A stretch of 64,000 bases of DNA from Sphingobacterium litopenaei. Its GTDB lineage: Bacteria; Bacteroidota; Bacteroidia; Sphingobacteriales; Sphingobacteriaceae. The notes below the pieces were generated by a model that worked only from the letters and a program-made list of their open reading frames with translations, ran no database searches and had not been told where the DNA came from. The stretch is from positions 26,519-90,518 of the forward strand of contig NZ_JACOIJ010000013.1 of assembly GCF_014692495.1 (NCBI RefSeq), given 5' to 3'. Below, in pieces: positions 56,117 through 64,000 of the stretch (positions are counted from its first letter, which is position 1; each line of letters begins with the position of its first letter). Position numbers and translations under genes: made by a program.

Positions 56117-57340
56117 TTACACCAACATATTTAATGCACGAGTCAAGCCCGCTATAAAAGTATTTATATCTTCTTTGGTATTATATACTGCCAGACTAGC
56201 ACGTACCGTTCCTGGAATACAGAATTGATCCATAACTGGTTGTGCACAGTGATGTCCTGTACGAACAGCAATACCCAATTTATCCAAAATCACCCCGATA
56301 TCATACGGATGTACGCCATCTACCACAAATGAAAGCACAGAAGATTTCTTAGCAGCCTCACCTATAATTTTTACGCTCGGAATTTCTTTTATTTTAGTAG
56401 TTGCATATTCTAATAACTCGTCTTCGTAAGCCTTAATATTATCAATACCCAACTCATTGATATAATCAATTGCAGCTGCTAAACAGATACCAGCCTCAAT
56501 ATTTGGAGTACCTGCTTCGAATTTGAATGGCAACTCATTGTAAGTCGTCTTTTCGAAAGTCACGTCTTTGATCATGTCCCCTCCACCTTGATAAGGAGGC
56601 ATTGCATTCAACAGGTCTTTCTTGCCATAAAGTACACCAACACCGGTTGGTGCATACATCTTGTGACCCGAAAAAGCTAAAAAGTCTACATCCAATTCTT
56701 GCACATCAATCTTGATATGTTGAATTGCCTGCGCAGCATCCACCAAAACAGGAACATTTTTAGCATGCGCTAAATCAATGATTTCTTTGATTGGATTGAT
56801 CGTTCCCAACGAGTTTGAAACATACGTTACAGAAACCAATTTAGTTTTTTCTGAAAGTAAATTCTTATAAGCTTCCAAATCCAACTCTCCTTTTTCATTC
56901 ATTGAAATGACACGAAGGACAGCTCCTTTTTCTTCACACAACATTTGCCAAGGCACAATGTTCGAATGATGTTCCATCGCTGAAATAATGATCTCATCAC
57001 CTTCGTGAACGAAAACTTTACCATAACAAGAAGCTACTAAATTGATACTATCGGTAGTTCCTTTGGTGATAATAACTTCAAAATCTTCTTTCGCATTAAT
57101 GAATTCCTGCACTTTGCGACGAGTCACCTCGAAAGCATCGGTAGAAATCTGACTTAAATAATGCACACCACGATGTACATTCGAATTCATATCGCTATAG
57201 TAATTCGTAATGGCATCAATGACTGCTTTTGGCTTTTGCGTCGTCGCACCGTTATCCAAGTAAACCAATGGCTTACCATTTACCTCTCTTTTTAAGATTG
57301 GGAAATCGGCACGTACTTTATGTATATCGAATTTTTCCAA
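56117..57340 (-). CDS. sufS: Cysteine desulfurase, SufS type (group II)
   Basis: About 407 residues from the TTG at 57340 (MEKFDIHKVRADFPILKRE...). The frame also has an ATG at 57376, but a perfect -7 element lies between them (57363-57370), so the mRNA would begin after that ATG; the TTG start also matches the usual family N-terminus. Motifs: YLDNGATTQKPKAVIDAI, TKGTTDSINLVA, MEHHSNIVPWQ, PLP lysine in AFSGHKMYAPTGVG, and catalytic Cys in VRTGHHCAQPVMD with the short group II loop. Supplies sulfur for Fe-S clusters with SufE. Confidence 0.93.
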   Translation of the reverse strand: MEKFDIHKVRADFPILKREVNGKPLVYLDNGATTQKPKAVIDAITNYYSDMNSNVHRGVHYLSQISTDAFEVTRRKVQEFINAKEDFEVIITKGTTDSINLVASCYGKVFVHEGDEIIISAMEHHSNIVPWQMLCEEKGAVLRVISMNEKGELDLEAYKNLLSEKTKLVSVTYVSNSLGTINPIKEIIDLAHAKNVPVLVDAAQAIQHIKIDVQELDVDFLAFSGHKMYAPTGVGVLYGKKDLLNAMPPYQGGGDMIKDVTFEKTTYNELPFKFEAGTPNIEAGICLAAAIDYINELGIDNIKAYEDELLEYATTKIKEIPSVKIIGEAAKKSSVLSFVVDGVHPYDIGVILDKLGIAVRTGHHCAQPVMDQFCIPGTVRASLAVYNTKEDINTFIAGLTRALNMLV

Positions 57341-57358
57341 TTTATGTTCCAAATTTTC

Positions 57359-57370
57359 GATACAAAGGTA
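57359..57370 (-). promoter_or_regulatory. sufS promoter -7 element
   Basis: Minus strand reads TACCTTTGTATC, containing a perfect TAnnTTTG. The same 12 bases occur on the plus strand at 57504-57515 for the divergent desaturase gene. Confidence 0.55.
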
Positions 57371-57503
57371 ATACATCTATCCCCAAAACGAGAGTTTTTA
57401 ATGTATTCTTTTGGTAAAAGATGAACTTCAGATGATGTTTGCAGGTTATATTTATAAAATACATTTTATTTATTTTTAACAATACAAATTTTAATTTTAT
57501 AGC

Positions 57504-57515
57504 TACCTTTGTATC
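57504..57515 (+). promoter_or_regulatory. Desaturase promoter -7 element
   Basis: TACCTTTGTATC, perfect TAnnTTTG, ending 3 bases before the ATG at 57519. The transcript would be almost leaderless, or translation may start at the ATG at 57567. Confidence 0.55.
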
Positions 57516-57518
57516 AAT

Positions 57519-58514
57519 ATGCAAGAATTACCATTAAATATTCCAGAAGGATCTAGGAAAGAAGTAATGACTTATTTGGAGCCTTATATGCTCAACGAAA
57601 TGAGTGAATACTTAAAGCCTGTAGAAGAAATGTGGCAACCTGCTGACTTTCTTCCAGATTCATCTAGAAGCACTTTTTTCGAAGAAGTTAGTGATTTACA
57701 AGAAAGTGCAAAAGAACTTCCTTATGACTTAGTAGCCGTACTTATTGGTGATACAATTACCGAAGAAGCGCTTCCAACCTACGAATCTTGGTTGACTATG
57801 GTCGAGGATGTCAATAAAAATGAACAAGGTGGATGGATGAAGTGGGTACGCGCTTGGACTGCGGAAGAAAATAGACACGGAGACTTATTAAACAAATATT
57901 TATACCTATCGGGTAGAATCAATATGCGTGAATTCGAAATGAGTACACAGCATTTGATCGCTGATGGTTTTGATATCGGTACAGGAGCGGATCCATACCG
58001 TAACTTTATCTACACATCTTTCCAAGAATTGGCTACCAATGTATCCCATAGACGTGTTGCTGGTATTTCTAAGAAAAGTGGAGATAAATTATTAGCTAAA
58101 ATGTGTGGTGTGATTGCGGCGGATGAGGCTCGTCACGCTAAAGCATATATGTCTTTTATTTCAAAAGCTTTTGAAGTAGATCAAAGCGAAGTAATGTTAG
58201 CTTTTGAGGACATGATGCGTAAGAAAATTGTGATGCCTGCTCACTTCTTGAGAGAATCAGGTGAACCTCAAGGTGGTGCTTTTGCACATTTCTCGGATGC
58301 AGCGCAACGTATGAATGTATATACAGCTTTAGACTATGTAGATATCTTGAAAGAATTACTTACCGAATGGAAAGTTGATCAAATCTCAGGATTGAACGAA
58401 CAAGGTGAAAAAGCCCGTGACTATTTAATGCGACTACCAGATCGTCTTATTCGTCTAGCGGATAGAATAAAGGTTCCAGAATTGGAATACAAATTCAAAT
58501 GGATTTACGGATAA
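57519..58514 (+). CDS. Acyl-[acyl-carrier-protein] desaturase
   Basis: 331 residues, soluble ferritin-like di-iron protein. Introduces a double bond into acyl-ACP, making unsaturated fatty acids. Both di-iron motifs are present: WTAEENRHGDLLNKYLYLSG and AADEARHAKAYMSFI. Other family parts: WQPADFLPDSS, LIGDTITEEALPTYESWL and FIYTSFQELATNVSHRR. The start at 57519 lies very close to the predicted promoter; ATG 57567 (MTYLEPYMLNEM) is the alternative. Confidence 0.93.
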   Translation: MQELPLNIPEGSRKEVMTYLEPYMLNEMSEYLKPVEEMWQPADFLPDSSRSTFFEEVSDLQESAKELPYDLVAVLIGDTITEEALPTYESWLTMVEDVNKNEQGGWMKWVRAWTAEENRHGDLLNKYLYLSGRINMREFEMSTQHLIADGFDIGTGADPYRNFIYTSFQELATNVSHRRVAGISKKSGDKLLAKMCGVIAADEARHAKAYMSFISKAFEVDQSEVMLAFEDMMRKKIVMPAHFLRESGEPQGGAFAHFSDAAQRMNVYTALDYVDILKELLTEWKVDQISGLNEQGEKARDYLMRLPDRLIRLADRIKVPELEYKFKWIYG

Positions 58515-58529
58515 GTACGTCAAAATATT

Positions 58530-58558
58530 AAAACGCTCTAAGATTAGAGCGTTTTTTG
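58530..58558 (+). terminator. Rho-independent terminator
   Basis: Perfect 11-bp stem AAAACGCTCTA / TAGAGCGTTTT, loop AGAT, T-rich tail. The following 58559-58843 holds no gene that I can support. Confidence 0.9.
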
Positions 58559-58843
58559 TTTTCTAATGATACTATTTTGAAGCGCTATATTCTCGCATAT
58601 ACTCCACAACAAATAGTTCTTTAAACTGTTTAACTATTAGGAATTTGACACGTTTTATCTAGAATGTGTATAAATTACACTAAGACAAAATTGTATAAGC
58701 AACCAAAAATAGCCTTACAGCGCTATTTCCCTGCATTTTAGACAATTTTATGATGAAACTATTAATAAATTAATATGGAAATATCTTATTTTTTTAAGAT
58801 ATTTGCATTTCAATTTTCACAGAAAAATAAACAAACTAGCGAT

Positions 58844-60148
58844 ATGTTATTAAATCGTTCTGAACGTTCTTTCCCTCGTATTATCATTATTGGTGGTGGA
58901 TTCGGAGGTGTCGAAGTAGCAAGAAAATTAAAAGATAAAGAAGTAGAGGTTTTACTAATCGATCGTAACAACTTCCACACTTTCCAACCTCTTATGTACC
59001 AAGTAGCTACAGGTACGCTTGCTGCTGACTCGATCTCATTCCCTATCCGTAAGATGTTTAAAAACCAACACAATTTTAAATTTCGTCTTGCGGATGTTTT
59101 GAGCATTGATAAAGATAAGAAAGAAGTTCACACCTCTGTAGGAACCTATGATTACGACTACCTAGTAATCGCTTCAGGAGCTACTAGCAACTTCTTCGGC
59201 AACAAAGAAGTAGAGAAAAACTCTCTTCCTATGAAAAGCATTCAAGAAGCTTTGAACATCAGAAGTTATGTGTTACAAAATCTTGAAAAAGCGGTATTGC
59301 TAAAAAATGCATCAGACCGTGCTCCATACATGAATTTCGTGATTGTAGGTGGTGGACCTACAGGTGTTGAATTATCAGGCGCTATTGCGGAGATTCAATT
59401 ACACGTATTGAAAAAAGACTACCCTGAACTATCAGTAAATGAAATGAAAGTTTACTTGGTTGAGGGTACAGGAAAAATATTAGGTGCTCTTTCAGAAAAA
59501 TCATCTCGTGATTCGGAAAGATACTTAAAAGAATTAGGCGTAACCGTATTAACTAATACACAAGTAACAGGTTATGATGGAGACACGATTACTTTCAACA
59601 ATGGTGAAAGTATCAAAACTAAAACTGTTATCTGGGGTGCGGGTGTAAAAGGTCAATTCCCTGGAGGTATTGATGCTTCTATCATCGAAAGAGGTAACCG
59701 TATCCGTACTAACGGTCAATGTCAAGTAGAAGGTATGGATGGTGTGTATGCTATTGGTGACGTGGCCGCAATGATCACAGAAGAAACTCCAAGAGGTCTT
59801 CCAGGTGTAGCGCCAGCAGCGCAACAACAAGGAACTTACGTAGCTAAACATATCAGCAATATCTTAGCTGACAAACCCAATACAGAGAACTTTAAATATT
59901 TTGACAAAGGTTCGATGGCGACTATCGGTCGTAACCGCGCTGTGGTGGATTTAGGTAAACTACACATGAACGGTTTCATCGCTTGGTTGACTTGGATGTT
60001 TGTTCACTTGATGTCTATCTTTGGTTTCCGTAATAAAATGGTAACTTTTGTAAACTGGTCTATTAAGTTCTTAACGAAAAACTCAGGTGTTCGTTTGATC
60101 GTAGACAAATACGAAAGACCTGCAGACAAAGAGCAGCCTCAAGCATAA
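58844..60148 (+). CDS. ndh: Type II NADH dehydrogenase (NDH-2)
   Basis: 434 residues from ATG 58844; an upstream Met at 58775 adds a 23-residue tail unlike the family. Membrane-associated flavoprotein passing electrons from NADH to quinone without proton pumping. FAD site IIIIGGGFGGVEVARKL, NADH site FVIVGGGPTGVELSGAIAE, second FAD contact GVYAIGDVAAM, quinone-site-like APAAQQQGTYVAKHI. The C-terminal hydrophobic segment FIAWLTWMFVHLMSIFGFRNKM should anchor it. Ends before a terminator. Confidence 0.92.
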   Translation: MLLNRSERSFPRIIIIGGGFGGVEVARKLKDKEVEVLLIDRNNFHTFQPLMYQVATGTLAADSISFPIRKMFKNQHNFKFRLADVLSIDKDKKEVHTSVGTYDYDYLVIASGATSNFFGNKEVEKNSLPMKSIQEALNIRSYVLQNLEKAVLLKNASDRAPYMNFVIVGGGPTGVELSGAIAEIQLHVLKKDYPELSVNEMKVYLVEGTGKILGALSEKSSRDSERYLKELGVTVLTNTQVTGYDGDTITFNNGESIKTKTVIWGAGVKGQFPGGIDASIIERGNRIRTNGQCQVEGMDGVYAIGDVAAMITEETPRGLPGVAPAAQQQGTYVAKHISNILADKPNTENFKYFDKGSMATIGRNRAVVDLGKLHMNGFIAWLTWMFVHLMSIFGFRNKMVTFVNWSIKFLTKNSGVRLIVDKYERPADKEQPQA

Positions 60149-60180
60149 TTTGATCCTATATTAAATCAAACAATAAGTAC

Positions 60181-60216
60181 AAATGTCGGTAATGAAAATT
60201 GCCGACATTTTTTTAT
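60181..60216 (+). terminator. Rho-independent terminator after ndh
   Basis: Stem AAATGTCGGTAA / TTGCCGACATTT with one G-U pair and long T-tail. It excludes an upstream start at 60183 for the next gene. Confidence 0.88.
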
Positions 60217-60248
60217 TTAGTACTTTTGATAATAAAATTTTACTGACT

Positions 60249-61910
60249 ATGGATAATAAGACGATAGCACGCGCATTCAAACTTTGTGGACAACTGATGG
60301 AATTATTTAACGAGAATCCATTTCGGACAAAGGCAATGGCAAGTGCCTCGTTCAAAATAGATAAACTCCCCTTCTCTGCGGCGAATGCTACTTTGGAAGA
60401 ATTAAGTGCACAGCAAGGAATCGGAAAAAGTACAGCAGAAAGAATTAAGCAGGTCATCACCACCGGCTCATTTCCTGAATTGGATGATCTTATCGCCAAA
60501 ACACCTGCAGGTATTTTGGAAATGCTAAAGATTAAAGGTTTAGGACCTAAAAAAATCCAAATCATCTGGAATGATTTAGAAATTGAATCTGTGGGGGAAT
60601 TGTATTACGCCTGCAATGAAAACCGATTAATCGAAGCCAAAGGTTTTGGTCTAAAAACGCAAGAAGACATCAAAAAATCCATTGAATTTGCAATGGATAA
60701 TCAAGGTTGGTTTTTATATGCAAAAGTTCTTCCTTTCGCCGAAAAAACTTTCGATTCCTTACAACAGAATTTAGGTACACAAAAGTTAAGTTTTACTGGA
60801 GAATTTCGTCGTAAATGTGAGGTGCTTCAACAAGTAGAATTAATCACAGAGGCTTCTTTAACAAGCTTAGAGCAAGCTATTGTCAACCTTAAATACGAAT
60901 CTCAAATTGAAGTTTCGGACAATAAGATTTCATTCGCGGATGAAAATGCCTGCCCTTTCGTGGTGTATTCAGCACCCGAAAATTATGCACAGCAATTGAT
61001 TTTAACAACAGGTTCTACAAAACACATAGAACTACTAAAAGAAATCTATGCTGAAATTCCACAAGGAACAGACGAAAAGGAAATTTATAACCAACTTGGT
61101 CTAGCTTATATCGAGCCTGAGCTTCGAGAAGGTCTGGATGAAGTGGAATTAGCAAAATCAAATGCTTTACCTTTACTTGTTACATTTGAAGATCTCAAAG
61201 GAACTTTACACAATCACTCGACCTATTCGGACGGTGTGCATTCTTTAGCAGAGATGGCACGCTATTGTAAAGAAGAGTTGGGTTTAGAATATTTAGGTAT
61301 TTGTGACCACTCCAAAACGGCAGTGTATGCCAATGGTTTAACAGTTGAACGTTTGGAACAACAATGGGCTGAAGTAGATGCACTTAATCAGCAAATGGCA
61401 CCCTTCAAAATCTTTAAAGGCATAGAGTCCGATATCCTATCGGATGGATCATTGGATTATCCAGATGAAATATTAGCAAAATTTGATTTCGTTGTAGCTT
61501 CGGTGCACAGCAATTTGAAAATGGATGAAGCAAAAGCAACAGCACGTTTGATAAAAGCGATTGAAAATCCTTATACAACTATATTAGGACACCCTACCGG
61601 AAGACTATTGTTGTCGAGAGCAGGTTATCCTTTGGATTTCAAAAAAATTATTGATGCCTGCGCAGCAAATAAAGTCGTAATCGAAATAAATGCGAATCCT
61701 TTACGTTTAGATTTGGATTGGAGATGGCATCGTTACGCTTTAGAAAAAGGCGTATTGCTGTCGATCAACCCCGATGCCCACCGTACTGAAGGACTCCTAG
61801 ATATGCACTATGGTGTATTCGTGGGACGAAAAGGAGGCTTATCGGCAGAAAAATGTTTAAATGCTTTCTCTTTAGAACAAATCACAGCTTATTTTAACAG
61901 CAAAAAATAA
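60249..61910 (+). CDS. PolX-like PHP-domain protein with a degenerate polymerase domain
   Basis: 553 residues from ATG 60249. Helix-hairpin-helix and Pol-beta-like N-terminal part (about 1-120, QQGIGKSTAERIKQVI, IKGLGPKKIQIIW), then a nucleotidyltransferase-like part where the polymerase motif reads GEFRRKCEVLQQVELI; the Asp pair of active PolX is replaced by Gln and Glu and the third Asp is also missing. The C-terminal PHP domain (from about 319) keeps its metal ligands: HNHSTYSDG, CDHSKTA, GIESDIL, ASVHSN, GHPTGRLL and NPDAHRTEG. So it is probably a DNA-binding phosphoesterase or 3'-5' exonuclease rather than a polymerase. Confidence 0.88.
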   Translation: MDNKTIARAFKLCGQLMELFNENPFRTKAMASASFKIDKLPFSAANATLEELSAQQGIGKSTAERIKQVITTGSFPELDDLIAKTPAGILEMLKIKGLGPKKIQIIWNDLEIESVGELYYACNENRLIEAKGFGLKTQEDIKKSIEFAMDNQGWFLYAKVLPFAEKTFDSLQQNLGTQKLSFTGEFRRKCEVLQQVELITEASLTSLEQAIVNLKYESQIEVSDNKISFADENACPFVVYSAPENYAQQLILTTGSTKHIELLKEIYAEIPQGTDEKEIYNQLGLAYIEPELREGLDEVELAKSNALPLLVTFEDLKGTLHNHSTYSDGVHSLAEMARYCKEELGLEYLGICDHSKTAVYANGLTVERLEQQWAEVDALNQQMAPFKIFKGIESDILSDGSLDYPDEILAKFDFVVASVHSNLKMDEAKATARLIKAIENPYTTILGHPTGRLLLSRAGYPLDFKKIIDACAANKVVIEINANPLRLDLDWRWHRYALEKGVLLSINPDAHRTEGLLDMHYGVFVGRKGGLSAEKCLNAFSLEQITAYFNSKK

Positions 61911-61928
61911 CACACTAAAAAATCCATT

Positions 61929-62903
61929 ATGAAAGCTTATATCTCACGTAATATTCTTTCAGATGCCATTGATGTTTTAAAACAATATGGTTTTGAAGTC
62001 ACCGTCAATACTGAAAATAAAAAACTTACTCAGCAGGAGCTAATTGAAGCATGTCAACATGCGGATGTACTATTGAATGTTGGACATGCCGATTTAGATA
62101 AGCACTTTTTGGAATCTTGTAAGCATCTAAAAAGTATTGCATTGGCAAGCGTAGGATATGATCATGTAGATGTAGAAACCGCTACAGCATTGGGAATTCC
62201 TGTTTCCAACACACCAGATGTATTGAGCGGAGCAACAGCGGATGTGGCATTTTTATTGATGTTGGCTGTATCCCGAAAAGCTTTTTATCGTGCAAACGAA
62301 GTCCGCGAAGGCAAGTGGAAAGATTTTGAATTTATGCAAGATTTAGGAATTGAGCTAAATGGAAAAACATTAGGAATCTATGGTTTGGGTAGAATTGGAT
62401 TGGAATTAGCGAAGAAAGCCAAAGCGGCTTACAATATGAATATTATCTATTACAACCGCAGCAGAAATCCTGAAGCAGAAGAATTGGTAGAAGCTAAATA
62501 TGTGAATTTCGATGAGTTATTGACTCAATCCGATGTGATTTCTGCACATACCAATCTTTCTTTGGAAACCCAATATCGTTTTAATAAGGATGCGTTTAAA
62601 CGCATGAAGAAATCGGCTATTTTTATCAATACCGCTCGCGGAAAAGTTCATCACGAACAGGATTTATTAGAAGCCTTGCAACAAGGAGAAATTTGGGGTG
62701 CTGGACTAGATGTCACTGATCCTGAACCGATATCTCCGAACAATCCATTATTGCAATTGCCCAATGTTTGTGTATTACCACATATTGGCTCTGCAACCGT
62801 AGAAACGCGTACGCAAATGGCTATAATGGCAGCGAATAATCTGATTGCTGTAAAATACAGTAATCCAATGATGCAGATTGTGAATAAAGAAGTATATTCA
62901 TAA
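61929..62903 (+). CDS. D-2-hydroxyacid dehydrogenase
   Basis: 324 residues, 18 bases after the PolX-like gene. NAD(P)-dependent reduction of 2-keto acids such as glyoxylate or hydroxypyruvate. Rossmann motif IYGLGRIGLELA, catalytic Arg in INTARGKVHHE, Glu in LDVTDPEP and His in LPHIGSATVETR. The substrate cannot be fixed from sequence; closest in pattern to GhrB/glyoxylate-hydroxypyruvate reductases. Confidence 0.9.
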   Translation: MKAYISRNILSDAIDVLKQYGFEVTVNTENKKLTQQELIEACQHADVLLNVGHADLDKHFLESCKHLKSIALASVGYDHVDVETATALGIPVSNTPDVLSGATADVAFLLMLAVSRKAFYRANEVREGKWKDFEFMQDLGIELNGKTLGIYGLGRIGLELAKKAKAAYNMNIIYYNRSRNPEAEELVEAKYVNFDELLTQSDVISAHTNLSLETQYRFNKDAFKRMKKSAIFINTARGKVHHEQDLLEALQQGEIWGAGLDVTDPEPISPNNPLLQLPNVCVLPHIGSATVETRTQMAIMAANNLIAVKYSNPMMQIVNKEVYS

Positions 62904-62955
62904 TATTAGCTTAGCACATTTGCTCGAGACAATAGTGTTACAATCCTAATACAAC

Positions 62956-63030
62956 ACGTTTTTTCGACGTAAGGAGAAATCTCTTAATTAGATTTAGATT
63001 TCTCACTACATATTTCGTTCGAAAAGACGT
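62956..63030. repeat. 75-bp nested inverted repeat, REP-like
   Basis: Outer arms ACGTTTTTTCGA (62956-62967) and TCGAAAAGACGT (63019-63030) pair at 12 positions with one G-U. Inner arms GAGAAATCT (62974-62982) and AGATTTCTC (62996-63004) pair perfectly. The order TTCGAC...GGAGAAATCT...AGATTTCTC...TCGAAA resembles a repeat I remember as abundant between genes in Pedobacter and Flavobacterium. Could also act as a terminator for the dehydrogenase gene. Confidence 0.5.
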
Positions 63031-63084
63031 TATAAAATAAGATGAAAGCTTAAAAACATACCAAAATAAACTTAACATAAACCT

Positions 63085-63801
63085 ATGAGGAAAACCATTT
63101 ACACCCTTGCATTACTTTCTATAGTCTGCTTCTTTAGTTGTTCTTCGGAAAATACAACTCCCAATACCTTAACAGAAAAAGAAAAATCTGAGGGATGGAC
63201 GCTTTTATTCAACGGTCAAAATCTTGAAGGTTGGCATTTGTACAACAATAGAATTCCCAAATCAGCTTGGGTAGTTTCTAACGGAACAATTTACTGTGAT
63301 TCTCAAAGTGATTTGGACAAAGCTGATTTAGTAACGGATAAAGAATTTGAAAACTATGAATTGAAATTTGAATGGCAACTGGAGAAAGAAGGGAATAGCG
63401 GCATATTTATCAATGTAAAAGAAGATACTGCTATTGCGCAAACTTATTTCTCAGGACCAGAATATCAATTGTTGGAGGATTCACATATGGATTTTGCTTT
63501 GCCCCTTAAAAAGCCAGGTTGTCTATATAATTTCATACCACAACTTAATTCTGCTCGTACTAAGATGCAAGGTGAATGGAATCAGTCAAGAATAGTACAA
63601 AAAGACGGTAAAATAGAATTTTACCTAAATGGTCAACAAACAGCCGAAATGGATTTCAATAGCAACGAATGGAAAAAGCTAGTTTCTCAATCCAATTTCA
63701 AGGATTACCCACACTTTGGTAAACAAACCAAAGGACATCTTGCTTTACAAGATTGGTCTAGAGGTGTTTCGTTTAGAAATATTAAGATTCGCGAATTATA
63801 A
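63085..63801 (+). CDS. DUF1080 (3-keto-disaccharide hydrolase-like) lipoprotein
   Basis: 238 residues. SPII-type signal ending CFFSC. One DUF1080 concanavalin-like domain: EGWTLLFNGQNLEGWHLYNN, SAWVVSNGTIYCDS, NYELKFEWQLEKEGNSGIFINV, GPEYQLLEDS, GEWNQSRIVQKDGKIEFYLNG, and GHLALQDWSRGVSFRNIKIREL. Some DUF1080 proteins are now known as 3-keto-glucoside hydrolases acting after sugar oxidation. No partner oxidoreductase is in the window. Confidence 0.88.
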   Translation: MRKTIYTLALLSIVCFFSCSSENTTPNTLTEKEKSEGWTLLFNGQNLEGWHLYNNRIPKSAWVVSNGTIYCDSQSDLDKADLVTDKEFENYELKFEWQLEKEGNSGIFINVKEDTAIAQTYFSGPEYQLLEDSHMDFALPLKKPGCLYNFIPQLNSARTKMQGEWNQSRIVQKDGKIEFYLNGQQTAEMDFNSNEWKKLVSQSNFKDYPHFGKQTKGHLALQDWSRGVSFRNIKIREL

Positions 63802-63872
63802 AATTTGTTATCTCGTATTCTCCGCCTCTTATATCCTACTTTCTTAGGTAAATTGATTTGTATAAATAAAAG

Positions 63873-64000
63873 AAATAGAGTAGGAAGGTAATCATTATTT
63901 GATTACCTGACCCCTCACACCACCGTACGTGCCGTTCGGCATACGGCGGTTCATTAAACATTAACAGTCTTTGGGACTATTATATCGGTAAGATATAGTA
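63873..64000 (-). mobile_element. 3' end of a group II intron (domains V and VI), cut by the window edge
   Basis: On the minus strand a domain V hairpin reads CCGCCGTATGCCGAACGGCA then CGTACGGTGG (63919-63952 with closing pairs), with tetraloop-like GAAC and the usual bulge opposite CGTACGG. The catalytic triad position is CGC. After GTGTGAGGGG comes domain VI, stem AGGTAATCA / TGATTACCT (63886-63908), then CCTACTCTAT near the 3' splice site. The intron-encoded reverse transcriptase and domain I would lie beyond base 64000. The exact 3' end is uncertain by several bases. Confidence 0.75.

Noticed and set aside
58559..58843. Possible RNA gene or short gene in the space before ndh
   Set aside because: No tRNA-like fold, conserved RNA motif or good frame could be seen; left as untranslated or control DNA.
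60183..60248. Upstream start for the PolX-like protein
   Set aside because: It lies inside the terminator hairpin of ndh; the ATG at 60249 gives the family N-terminus.

Overview
The window is AT-rich and reads as a Bacteroidota chromosome, most likely Sphingobacteriaceae (Sphingobacterium/Pedobacter-like). The evidence is two SusC/SusD pairs, many lipoproteins with SPII signals, a two-component sensor of the HTCS type, promoters of the Bacteroidota form (TTG, 19 bases, TAnnTTTG), sparse Shine-Dalgarno sequences, and housekeeping genes of Bacteroidota type. I saw no rRNA, tRNA, CRISPR array, prophage or transposase gene. One mobile element enters at the right edge: the 3' end of a group II intron.

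Bases 1-4604 hold the end of a Gly/Trp/Tyr- and Ser-rich envelope-type protein, a FadL/OmpP1-like outer-membrane protein, and an ABC exporter broken by a one-base frameshift. Bases 4652-21491 form a coherent glycerol and glycerophosphodiester block: a DeoR/GlpR-type repressor diverging from glpD-glpK-glpF, then SusC, SusD, a DUF5689 lipoprotein, a calcineurin-like metallophosphoesterase, a BACON lipoprotein, a lipoprotein glycerophosphodiester phosphodiesterase and GlpT. Read together, the cell would capture a glycerophosphate-containing ligand at the surface, release sn-glycerol-3-phosphate (G3P) in the periplasm, import it by GlpT and oxidise it with GlpD. This is the strongest candidate for an undescribed system here.

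Bases 21577-26912 hold a conserved 48-residue protein, a small MscS channel, a cysteine desulfurase with an IscA-like protein, asparagine synthetase A and a GNAT-nitrilase fusion. Bases 27034-47055 form a polysaccharide utilisation locus. Its left arm (minus strand) encodes a DUF1680/GH127-like enzyme, a GH2 enzyme and a DUF4965 glutaminase-like protein. The centre is a split HTCS (sensor kinase plus separate receiver-AraC protein). The right arm has a GH76 alpha-1,6-mannanase diverging from TIG/propeller lipoprotein, SusC, SusD and DUF4973 protein. A GH125 alpha-mannosidase lies 6 kb away (53118-54539). A near-palindrome centred on CG lies upstream of both the SusCD arm and GH125, suggesting one regulon.

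The rest (47105-63801) is mostly housekeeping: DUF3467, M42 peptidase, lgt, a Bcr/CflA exporter, aroQ, a RemB-like outer-membrane protein, murI, sufE-sufS, acyl-ACP desaturase, NDH-2, a PolX-like PHP protein whose polymerase residues are gone, a D-2-hydroxyacid dehydrogenase and a DUF1080 lipoprotein. Two intergenic spaces (55477-55589 and 62956-63030) hold large imperfect palindromes that look like dispersed repeats.
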